The notes under the pieces: model-generated
Told to the model about the DNA's origin: nothing
The model's database searches: none
What the model saw: the letters and a program-made list of their open reading frames with translations, nothing else
Translations under genes and position numbers: made by a program
In this document: in pieces, positions 54,222 to 62,596 of the stretch
Position numbering within the stretch: the first letter of the stretch is position 1
Layout: each line of letters begins with the position of its first letter
From: Hygrophila difformis
Lineage: Eukaryota; Streptophyta; Magnoliopsida; Lamiales; Acanthaceae
Direction of reading: 5' to 3'
Length of the DNA: 64,000 nt
Assembly: GCA_030278955.1 (NCBI GenBank)
Contig: JAOANR010000006.1
Location: forward strand, 50,558,915-50,622,914

Positions 54222-56276
54222 ATGCAACTCAGATCCGGACGAATAGTAAGGGATTTAACACAAAGATTTGGAGAAATGTCGCTGCATGAAGAAACTCCAG
54301 TAAGAACACCATCTGAGAACGTCGATGATACAGCGACTACCTCTCAACAACCGCAGGGGATAATGCAAGTCCCAACTTTTTCGGAACAAATACGGCTATC
54401 GATGAATGAATCGATGGCTGAATTCATGCCTTTACTAACAAGGCACCTTATGGATGTATTGCGGCCTGCAATGGCCGACCAAGCTGACAGGATATGTGGA
54501 TCCCTGCGTACTCCACAAGAGGGATATATCCCTGGCCTGAATATGTCACCAAGCCTTACAGGACCGTATGGCGGTCTACAAAAGACTTGGGGGACTAGCC
54601 AACCATCACTATCTGAGTTTGGAGCACCACCTATGATGTATGCTCCATCAGGATACTTAATGGCATCTGTTCCGCCATTTGGAGTGGCGACTCCCATCCC
54701 AGCCGCCATGCAAAATACTGGAGGAGGACACATGCAACCTCAAGGCACCAACATACCTTTGGTTGCCCACATGCCTCAGGTCACCCATCAGGCCGCCTCC
54801 CCAGTGCCTCAGGCCGCTCAGGCGGCCTCCCCATTGCATCAGGCCTCCTATCAGGCGGCCTCCTCATTGCCTCAGGCCTCCCATCATCAGGCCTCCTCAT
54901 TGCCTCAGGCCTCCCATCATCAGGCCTCCCCATTGCATCAGGCCTCCTATCAGGCGGCATCTCCATTGCATCAGGCCTCCTACCAAGCGGCCTCCCCATT
55001 GCATCAGGCCTCCTTTCAGGCGGCCTCCCCAGTGCCTCAGGCCGCCCAGGCGGCCTCCCCATTGCATCAGGCCTCCTATCAGGCGGCATCTCCATTGCAT
55101 CAGGCCTCCTACCAAGCGGCCTCCCCATTGCATCAGGCCTCCTTTCAGGCGGCCTCCCCAGTGCCTCAGGCCGCCCAGGCGGCCTCCCCATTGCATCAGG
55201 CCTCCTACCAAGCGGCCTCCCCATTCCATCAGGCCTCCTATCAAGCGGCCTCCCCCTTGCATCAGGCCTCCTATCAGGCGGCCTCCCCAGTGCATCAGGC
55301 CACCCAACATCAGACCAGTCCACACTTGGCCACCCAGCAACAGGCCGGTCCACACTTGGCTGCCCAGTATCAGGCCTCGAGTTCACATCAGGCCGCCCTG
55401 CAACGTCCGGCCACCAACATGAGTCATCCGGCCGCCAACTTGGTCTCGACCGCCACCATGGTCCAGGCCGCCATACCTCAGGCCGCCATGGCTCATCCGG
55501 ACGCCATATATCAACAAACTGCCATGCCTGCACAGGCGCCTGTAGTGTCACCTGAGTTATTAGCAGATATGATGCAACAACATTTCGGCATTCAATTAAG
55601 GCCGATGGAACGGTCCACTTATAGGAAACCATACCCGGATTGGGTAGACACCATGCAGCCTTACCCTAAAGGCTTCAAAATGCCCGAGTTCACCACATTC
55701 TCGGGAGACGACGGCAAATCAACCGTAGAACACGTGGGCAGGTTTACTGTTCAGTGTGGGGAAGCAGCGGCCAACGACTGGCTAAAGTTAAGATTGTTCA
55801 GTTCCTCTTTAACTGGACCCGCATTTGTCTGGTTTGCATCCTTACGGCCAAATTCAATTCAAAATTGGGCCGATCTCGAGCGGGCATTCCATGACATGTT
55901 TTACACTCCCCTGTCACAGGTTAGTCTTGCAGATCTCACTAACGCTAAGCAATTTTCCGATGAAACTGCAAGTGCTTTTATTAACAGATTGCAACGCCTT
56001 AAAGGCCAATGTACTATGGCGATTCCGGATAAAGAAATAGCCAATATAGCAGTGGCTAACATGTTACCAAAATTAAAAGAACATTTAATTGTGCAGGATG
56101 CAAGTGACCTTGCCCAGCTGGCCGAGAGAGCGGCCCGCTTGGAAAAGTTCTTTAAGGAACAAGACGAGAAGCGTCTACCTATGAACGGGACTCGTTTTGA
56201 GAAATTGAAACACGAAGAAGACAAACCAAGGGTGATGGCCAAAGCAATAACTTTGGGCAGTAAAAACCCTGGATAG
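54222..56276 (+). CDS. gag: Repeat-rich gag of the gag-only element
   Basis: 684 residues, starting MQLRSGR as in other Tat/Athila gags. Residues about 190-370 are a run of imperfect nine- to eleven-residue repeats rich in Q, A, S and H (QAASPLHQASY type), with a 129-bp higher-order duplication (54951 and 55080). The gag domain follows at about 445-640: LADMMQQHFGIQLRP, GFKMPEFTTFSGDD, HVGRF, GPAFVWFASL, WADLERAFHDMF and RLKGQC, homologous to the Tat gag at 16553-18364. No zinc knuckle is seen and no protease, RT or integrase follows. Intact frame suggests selection or youth. Confidence 0.9.
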   Translation: MQLRSGRIVRDLTQRFGEMSLHEETPVRTPSENVDDTATTSQQPQGIMQVPTFSEQIRLSMNESMAEFMPLLTRHLMDVLRPAMADQADRICGSLRTPQEGYIPGLNMSPSLTGPYGGLQKTWGTSQPSLSEFGAPPMMYAPSGYLMASVPPFGVATPIPAAMQNTGGGHMQPQGTNIPLVAHMPQVTHQAASPVPQAAQAASPLHQASYQAASSLPQASHHQASSLPQASHHQASPLHQASYQAASPLHQASYQAASPLHQASFQAASPVPQAAQAASPLHQASYQAASPLHQASYQAASPLHQASFQAASPVPQAAQAASPLHQASYQAASPFHQASYQAASPLHQASYQAASPVHQATQHQTSPHLATQQQAGPHLAAQYQASSSHQAALQRPATNMSHPAANLVSTATMVQAAIPQAAMAHPDAIYQQTAMPAQAPVVSPELLADMMQQHFGIQLRPMERSTYRKPYPDWVDTMQPYPKGFKMPEFTTFSGDDGKSTVEHVGRFTVQCGEAAANDWLKLRLFSSSLTGPAFVWFASLRPNSIQNWADLERAFHDMFYTPLSQVSLADLTNAKQFSDETASAFINRLQRLKGQCTMAIPDKEIANIAVANMLPKLKEHLIVQDASDLAQLAERAARLEKFFKEQDEKRLPMNGTRFEKLKHEEDKPRVMAKAITLGSKNPG

Positions 56277-57060
56277 TGGCCCTGAAACGCCGACGACGGC
56301 TTTGGAGGCCGAGTAGTCGGTGACTTCGGATGGCGGCTTGGAGCTGGCCGACAGCGGCCTGGAGCTTGACGATGGAGGCTGGCGGTCTTCAGGCGTATGC
56401 GGCTCGATTAGGCGGCCTCACGTGGGCGGCCTTGGGCGTAGGCGGCCTTGGACGAGGGCTGGCGGCCTCGGGCGGCCTCCGCGTAGGACGACGCCTTGGC
56501 ATGGGCGGCCTCGAGCGACAGAGCTAGGCGGCCTGGAGCAGCGACGGGCGGCCTTGGCGTGGAGCAGGCGGCCTCAAGGAGCGAGAAGGCAGGCGGCCTT
56601 GGCGGAGGCACGGGCGGCCTTGGCGGAGGCACGGGCGGCCTCGGGCGGAGGCACGGGCGGCCTTGACGGAGGCACGGGCGGCCTCGGGCGGAGGCACGGG
56701 CGGCCTCGAGCGGAGGCACGGGCAGCCTAGGCGAGGCCTGGACGGGTAGGCGGCCTCGGCGATGGGCAGGCGGCCAGGCGAGGCGCGGCGGCCTCGGCGA
56801 TGGGGGCAGGCGGCTTCGGCCAGGCGGCTTGGGCGATGGGCCAGGCGGCCGGCGGCTTCACGCGGGGCGGCCAAGGCAGGGCCGGAGGCGGCCTTCAGCG
56901 GACGGCGCGGCTTCCGAGCGTGGGCGGCCTGGCGGCGGCACGGCGGCCTTGACGGCGTCCGGCGACGATCTCTACGGCCGGAATCCGGACGACGGCAATG
57001 GCTTCCCGGAGGTTTCCGACGGCCGATGGAGGAATAAGAAAAGAAGAGAGAGAAAGTGTT
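56277..57060. repeat. GC-rich GGCGGCC repeat tract downstream of gag
   Basis: Dominated by GGCGGCCTTGGCGGAGGCAC-type units, which keep several frames open on both strands. No known domain in any frame. The same GGCGGCC core occurs in the gag repeats, so the two tracts may share origin. The minus-strand reading 56524-56874 could be what the antisense promoter at 57094 transcribes. Confidence 0.8.
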
Positions 57061-57093
57061 GAAAGAAAATGATGTGTGGAAGAGTTTTGAAAG

Positions 57094-57133
57094 GTTTTAT
57101 ATGGTTAGGGTTTTGTCCCTAATGGGCCCTAAT
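57094..57133 (-). promoter_or_regulatory. Putative antisense promoter with TATA, telo-box and site II motifs
   Basis: Read on the minus strand: AGCCCATTAGGGCCCATTA (site II type TGGGCC/GGGCCCA), then AAACCCTAA (telo box, 57105-57113), then CATATAAAA (TATA, 57094-57103), then a pyrimidine-rich leader (57015-57090). This order is typical of plant housekeeping promoters and points opposite to gag. Confidence 0.55.
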
Positions 57134-57197
57134 GGGCTGAAAATTCCAAAAGTAAGCGCGCAAATTTGTCTTAAAATACTAATCAGACAAAATGCGC

Positions 57198-57209
57198 GAG
57201 GGGGGCATC
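57198..57209 (+). other. Polypurine tract of the gag-only element
   Basis: GAGGGGGGCATC adjoining the 3' LTR. Confidence 0.85.
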
Positions 57210-57964
57210 TGTTAACCCAACAAAATTTATATTATAGCCCGTCCAAATTTACATGACCCAGTCCGTAAAAATATATCCAGAGGCCCAGTCCGTGAAAATA
57301 TATCCGGAAGAGAGGACGCGTCTTCAGGTCAGTAAAAATATATCCGGAGGCCTAGTCCGTGAAAATATATCCGGAAAAAAGAACACACTTCCAAAAGGCC
57401 CAATCTATTTTTCTTGGCCCGGTCCAATTCAAGATTTATCCAGATAATAACCAGAGCTGCCAATCAAAGCCATCTGCGTGCTTCATGCCACCCCTGAAGT
57501 CAGGTCTCCTATGCTGCATGCGTCTCTACAGGAGGCCTCACGCTTCTCTACAGGAGACTCACACCTCTCTACAGGAGGCCTCCCGCGTCTCTACAGGAGG
57601 CCTCCCACGGCTATACAGGAGGCTCACGCCTCTCTACAGGAGGCCTCCCGCGTCTCTACAGGAGGCCTCCCGTGGCTCTACAGGAGGAGGTTTCCTCCTA
57701 TAAAAGGAGGAAGGGAGGCACTCGAGAAGGGCACCCATCACACAACTCCCTCAGAGGATTTCATTCTGCATTTTTTCATCCTGCACTTGTTTTATTCTGC
57801 AGTTCAATTCCTGCTTTTACATTCCTGCAAAATTTTCCATTCCTTTACAGCTTTCTTATTTTCGTGTATTTTCTTTCTGCAATTCTTGTAATCCTTTTGA
57901 TACTCATCAATCAAAAAAGAGGTTTCTCCCTCAAATATTGTCCAATCAAAATTCTCGGTTAACA
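57210..57964 (+). repeat. 3' LTR of the gag-only element
   Basis: 755 bp. Differences from the 5' LTR: ATCCGCGTG to ATCTGCGTG and CATAAATC to CATCAATC. Confidence 0.92.
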
Positions 57965-58570
57965 CAATTTTAATGTAAATATGTGTATAATTAGTGAATA
58001 GTGACAGATTTGCAATTAATTTTCATTGTTTACGTAATATAGAATAATGTTTATGTTTGGATTTGGTTTTGAGTAATATTTGGTGTCTCACCTGTGATGG
58101 GCTGTGGTCACTGTAATAGTGGTTTTGGTTTTGAGTAATATTTGGTGTCTGTTTGTGAACTTGATGTGTCCATTCCTTTTGCTTGTGTATTTTGCTTGGT
58201 CGGGTATGTCAAAGATAGGGGTATGAAGTTGTTCCTGACCACAGGTGTACTGATTCGGTGTTTATTGCCGTCGGAATAAATTATATATTTCGTCTCAGAA
58301 AAAAAATGTTTATGTTTGGATTTATACAATGGTTTTAGATTTTGATGGCTTTGGAGTAAATCTTATGTAGAATTGTTTGTTTTTGACCTTTGAGAATTTT
58401 TTATTTTTAATCTTCTCTTTTAGATTTTTTTATATTATAATTTAACAATAATTTTCTCTTCGTATTTCCACATTATGTAGTATATTTAGCAGTAATTGAA
58501 TTCTAAAAAATCGTCTTTATTATTATTATCAATGAAATCTTCAATTAACATAATCTTTTAAACCAAACAG
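57965..58570 (+). other. Remainder of the hAT 5' intron
   Basis: AT-rich, with GGTTTTGAGTAATATTTGGTG occurring twice (58061 and 58122). A probable acceptor (CCAAACAG) ends at 58570 directly before the transposase ATG; a donor-like ACAAGTAAGT lies near 53368 on the other side of the retrotransposon. Confidence 0.5.
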
Positions 58571-60997
58571 ATGAAGAAAACTCAAAGAATTGATTCTTTC
58601 TTCAAAAGAAAAAATCCCGAGGAATCATCATCTCAAATAAATCAATCTATATGTACCAATCATCTAGCTTCAGAAAGTCGGCCATCTCAATCTCAAAGAC
58701 TGGATACTGATAATATATTTGATATTCAGTCATTAGAGCGAGATCCAGGTTTGCGGCTTCCAATGTCTAAGTTCCCTATTAACAAGCTTGATGAAATTAG
58801 GAGAGCTTATATCACGCTCGGACCTTATCAATGCCTACTTGAAAAGTATCCAAAAACTGGAGATAAACATCCTCGTAGCTTTCAAGCATCTTGGTTTAAA
58901 TTATTTCCTTCTTGGTTAGAATATTCCCCAACTAAAGATGCTGCATTTTGTTTACCATGTTATTTATTTCACACTCAAAAGGAGTGTTCTGGATTGGAAG
59001 CTTTTACCATAAATGGTTTTAAATCTTGGAAGAAGGTTAGAGATGGGAAAAATTGTGCATTTTTGGCACATATTGGGAAAGATCTCACCTCACCTCATCG
59101 TAATGCTGAGAAAGCTTGTGCGGACCTCATGAATAAACCTTCACACATTGCACAACATTTTGAAAAGTTTACATCTCAAGAAGTTGCTGAAAATAGACTT
59201 CGCCTGAGGACTTCAATTGAAGCAATTAGATGGCTTGCATTTCAAGGATGCTCGTTTAGAGGGCATGATGAGTCAACAACATCAATTAATCGTGGAAATT
59301 TTTTGGAGTTGATAAGTCTTATTGCATCTTATAATGATGGAGTGAAAAAAGTTATTGATAAAGCTCCAAGGAATGCCTCATATACATCACCAACAGTACA
59401 AAAACAAATTTTGCAAGTATTGGCAACTAAAGTCAAAAGTGTCATTCGAGAAGAAGTTGGTGAGGCAAAATTTTGTATCGTTGTTGATGAAGCCAGAGAT
59501 GAATCAAAAAAGGAACAAATGTCCATTGTTTTAAGATTTGTTAATAGAGATGGCTTCATACAAGAGAGATTTTTTGGACTTGTTCATGTTAAGGACACTA
59601 GTGCATTAACATTGAAAGAAGGCATATTCTCTACTTTATCTCATCATAATCTTGATGTTCAAAGTATTAGGGGACAGGGATATGATGGTGCAAGTAACAT
59701 GCGTGGAGAATGGAATGGATTGAAAGCTTTAATCATGGATGAGTGTCCTTATGCCTATTATGTTCACTGTTTTGCACATCGATTGCAATTGGCATTAGTT
59801 GCTTCATCTAGAGAAGTCATCCCTATTCATAAGTTTTTCACAAACTTGCACTTTATTATTAATGTTGTTGGAGCTTCTTGTAAACGTACTGACCAATTGA
59901 AAGCTTTTCATGCCTCAAACATTGCTTATTTGATTAGCATTGATGAGCTTGATACTGGAAGGGGACTTAACCAAATTGGTTCGCTACAAAGACCAGGTGA
60001 TACCCGTTGGAGTTCACATTTGAAGTCTATATCTAGTTTGATGACCATGTTTAGTGCAACATGTGAAGTTTTACTTGAAATTGTTAAAGATGGAACTACA
60101 GCTGCTCAACGTGGAGATGCCGATGCAGCTTATGAAACATTAACTTCTTTTGACTTCATATTCATTATGCATCTTATGCGAAAGGTTTTGGAGATTTCCA
60201 ATATTCTTTGTCAAGCATTGCAAGTTCAATCTCAAGATATATTGAATGCAATGCATCTTGTATCCTCCACTAAATCCCTTATTCAAAAATTGAGAGATGA
60301 TGGATGGGATGAATTAGTTGCAAATGTGAAGTCTTTTTGTGTTTCTGTTAGTATACCTGTGCCAGATTTTGATACTCAGTACATTGCAAGAAGAGGAAGG
60401 GCTCGAAATCAACTTGATGAAGTAACAATTGGACATCATTATAGGGTTGACATTTTTAATGCTACAATTGATTCACAACTTCAAGAGTTGAACAACAGAT
60501 TTGATGAAAAAGCAATGGAGTTATTGATTCTTAGCTCATCTCTGGATCCCAGACAAATGTGCAAATCATTCAAAATTGATGATATCTGTAAGTTGGTTGA
60601 AAAATTCTACCCTCAAGATTTTGCAGATCATGAAATTTTACAATTGCGAATGCAATTTGAACATTTTGGCCATGTTCAGACACTTCCTGGGTTTAGCACA
60701 TTGGAGAATCTTTCTGATTTATGTCAATGGATGGTGAGAACTAGAAAATCAATCGTATATCCCCTTGTGTATAGATTGATATCTCTTATTCTCACACTTC
60801 CGGTATCTACTGCTACTACAGAGCGATCGTTTTTTGCAATGAATCTTGTCAAGACTACACTTCGTAACAAGATGGAAGATCAATTTCTTACCGATTGTTT
60901 ACTAGTGTATATTGAAAAAGAAATTGCAAAACAAGTTAGTATAGATTCAATTATAGATGGTTTTCGTGATATGCAAGAGAGGCGTGTAAAATTCTAA
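58571..60997 (+). CDS. hAT transposase, TTF zinc finger type
   Basis: 808 residues in one exon. The N-terminus MKKTQRIDSFFKRK has the usual basic DSFFK motif. A TTF-type zinc finger spans about residues 90-190 (FQASWF...CLPCYLF...W). The DUF4371 region and RNase H fold follow, with catalytic candidates D306 (VVDEARDES), D372 (GQGYDGASNM) and E751 (TTERSFFAM); the C-terminal hAT dimerisation domain covers about 725-790. CFAHRLQLAL is also conserved. Catalyses cut-and-paste transposition of the surrounding element. No stop, frameshift or missing catalytic residue seen, so it may still be active. Confidence 0.93.
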   Translation: MKKTQRIDSFFKRKNPEESSSQINQSICTNHLASESRPSQSQRLDTDNIFDIQSLERDPGLRLPMSKFPINKLDEIRRAYITLGPYQCLLEKYPKTGDKHPRSFQASWFKLFPSWLEYSPTKDAAFCLPCYLFHTQKECSGLEAFTINGFKSWKKVRDGKNCAFLAHIGKDLTSPHRNAEKACADLMNKPSHIAQHFEKFTSQEVAENRLRLRTSIEAIRWLAFQGCSFRGHDESTTSINRGNFLELISLIASYNDGVKKVIDKAPRNASYTSPTVQKQILQVLATKVKSVIREEVGEAKFCIVVDEARDESKKEQMSIVLRFVNRDGFIQERFFGLVHVKDTSALTLKEGIFSTLSHHNLDVQSIRGQGYDGASNMRGEWNGLKALIMDECPYAYYVHCFAHRLQLALVASSREVIPIHKFFTNLHFIINVVGASCKRTDQLKAFHASNIAYLISIDELDTGRGLNQIGSLQRPGDTRWSSHLKSISSLMTMFSATCEVLLEIVKDGTTAAQRGDADAAYETLTSFDFIFIMHLMRKVLEISNILCQALQVQSQDILNAMHLVSSTKSLIQKLRDDGWDELVANVKSFCVSVSIPVPDFDTQYIARRGRARNQLDEVTIGHHYRVDIFNATIDSQLQELNNRFDEKAMELLILSSSLDPRQMCKSFKIDDICKLVEKFYPQDFADHEILQLRMQFEHFGHVQTLPGFSTLENLSDLCQWMVRTRKSIVYPLVYRLISLILTLPVSTATTERSFFAMNLVKTTLRNKMEDQFLTDCLLVYIEKEIAKQVSIDSIIDGFRDMQERRVKF

Positions 60998-61275
60998 TGT
61001 ATTTTTTATGCATTTTAAATTATATTATATTATTAGTTTATTTTATATTTAAACTATAATTGGCCCCCCCAATCTGTCATTGCTGGCTCCGCCCCTGCCC
61101 CAGGCCACATTGGGCTCAAGACTAATCACTCGAGGATCTGCAAGGGCAATTAAGGGCGCCTCTCCCAAAGCAGTTTTTTGCATACACAAGGCTCGAACCC
61201 GAGACCTTACTTAAGCGACTAGAGCCCCATCCATCCACTCAAGCCAACTGCTGTTGGTATCCGGTGGTAAATTTT

Positions 61276-61590
61276 GATAAAGCATTTGCAGAAAAAAATT
61301 CAATTAATAAATGCTTACATCTGAATTATTTTAAAAAAATATATACATAGAAAGAATAATTTTACACATTATTAATACAAAAAATTAATAATTTACTATC
61401 TATCTTCATATAGTATATTATTAATTTTATTTAATTTGATAGTTTAAATTATTATTAATAATCTATTTATATAATAATTTATGAAGTGTTTAGTTTAATA
61501 TAATAAGTTAAAAGTTTAAGAATAAATTATTATTTTTACAAATTATTTAGTAACTACTATTAAATTATATTATTATTATTATTATTTTTT
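61276..61590. repeat. Dispersed repeat copy C, second part
   Basis: AT-rich tail (CACATTATTAATACAAAA, TTTAATTTGATAGTTTA) in the same orientation as copy A. 61591-61761 holds nothing I recognise. Confidence 0.65.
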
Positions 61591-61761
61591 TGGTAGAAAC
61601 ACATGCAATATTCTTTTGCCTTTGGTAGATCCTATTGACACTAAATGTGTACCCCCATAATATGTGCAATTTTGTTATATTAATCCACCAACTTAATATA
61701 TGTCGGTTGATTCATGTGGTAACGCATTTTCTACTTTTACAGTTTTATTGAAGTGTTTTTA

Positions 61762-62077
61762 GGGTATGTTTGGGAAATAATTAGAGTTTAGCGTATGGAG
61801 TTTAGAGATTAGAGTCTGGAGTTTGAAATTAATGGTAATAAATAGTTTTAAATTTGAATAATGGTGTTTGGTAATGCAATTTTAAATTAAAAGTTTAGAG
61901 TCTGGAGTTTGGAAAATTAAAAGCTGGGGGAGAGGAGCGTTCTGAGTTTAGAGATTAGAGATTAAAATTTGACGGTTACTGTAATTAGTGTTTACTATAA
62001 ATAGGATTTTAGGCTATTTTTAGTATGTATTTTAAAAGCTAAACGTTAATCGTTAGCGTCTTTTCCCAAACGCAGCC
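61762..62077. mobile_element. Tourist-like MITE (PIF/Harbinger type)
   Basis: 316 bp with ends GGGTATGTTTGGGAAA and TTTTCCCAAACGCAGCC, flanked by TTA on both sides (61759-61761 and 62078-62080). The interior is made of GAGTTTAGAGATTAGAG-like repeats. Non-coding. Confidence 0.7.
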
Positions 62078-62208
62078 TTAGCTTTTGAAAACTCTCAGCG
62101 GTAGGAAATTGTGTCCATTTTCTTTATTGTGATTTGTATTTTTCAAATATATTTATATCATCCCTTATTAACCTAAAACTTGGTGATTTGGTATCTTATT
62201 TGTTAATA

Positions 62209-62468
62209 CTACCTCCGTCTCAATGTTTTTGTTACGAATGGTTTTTTTAGTACTATTCATTGTTTAACTTTGATTCAATTTTTTATCATAGCTATGTAAG
62301 AAAATACATAGTCAATTGAGATCTTGTTAGATTCGTCTAATCATGTAGTTTTAGACAATTAACTTTTTATAACTTTTCGTTGTACACAATTTAAGTTATT
62401 AACCGTAAAAATGGTATCGACATACGTGCTGGGTGAGTCCGTAACAAAAATAGTGAGACGGAAGAAGT
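62209..62468. mobile_element. Stowaway-like MITE (older copy)
   Basis: Ends CTACCTCCGTCTCA and TGAGACGGAAGAAG; TA on the left, altered to TC on the right. Interior shared with the MITEs at 7184, 30413 and 38339. Confidence 0.8.
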
Positions 62469-62596
62469 CTATTTAATATTACGGGAGCAAAATGAATGAA
62501 AGCATCATTGGCTGATGTTCCACATGAATTATCACAACTGAGCTTGGCTTTTGTTATAGCAAAACAAGGCAAACATGGATATAACATTCCAAGCTC

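Larger units (their letters stand above)
53414..57964 (+). mobile_element. Gag-only LTR retrotransposon (TR-GAG type, Tat-related)
   Basis: 4551 bp, two 755-bp LTRs (TGTTAAC...GTTAACA), CAATT target duplication (53409-53413 and 57965-57969), primer site, one gag frame, polypurine tract, and no pol at all. LTRs differ at two positions I could find. Gag-only terminal-repeat elements have been described in plants; they must borrow RT and integrase, here perhaps from a Tat element because the gag domains are related. Confidence 0.92.
52963..61097 (+). mobile_element. Autonomous-looking hAT transposon
   Basis: 8135 bp with terminal repeats CAGTGGCGGAGCCA and TGGCTCCGCCCCTG and a perfect 8-bp duplication CCCCAGGC (52955-52962 and 61098-61105). 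Subterminal TGGCCCCCCC motifs occur near both ends. It carries a complete transposase gene at the right, and its 5'-UTR intron holds the gag-only retrotransposon 53414-57964; without that it would be about 3.6 kb. Confidence 0.93.
52933..61257 (-). mobile_element. tRNA-derived SINE, split by the hAT element
   Basis: Pieces 52933-52962 and 61106-61257 total about 180 bp. Read on the minus strand, TGGCTTGAGTGG fits a Pol III A box and GGGTTCGAGCC a B box, and the 3' end has an A tail. An 18-bp duplication TATCCGGTGGTAAATTTT flanks it (52915-52932 and 61258-61275). Everything between the pieces is the later hAT insertion. Confidence 0.85.

Noticed and set aside
54781..55632. 283-codon minus-strand frame rich in R, P, D and G, and a further minus-strand frame at 54897-55355
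   Set aside because: Shadow of the repeats in the gag gene on the opposite strand.
56320..57037. Several Arg/Ala/Gly-rich frames
   Set aside because: GC-rich repeat tract; several frames open at once with no known domain. Kept only as a possible antisense transcript.
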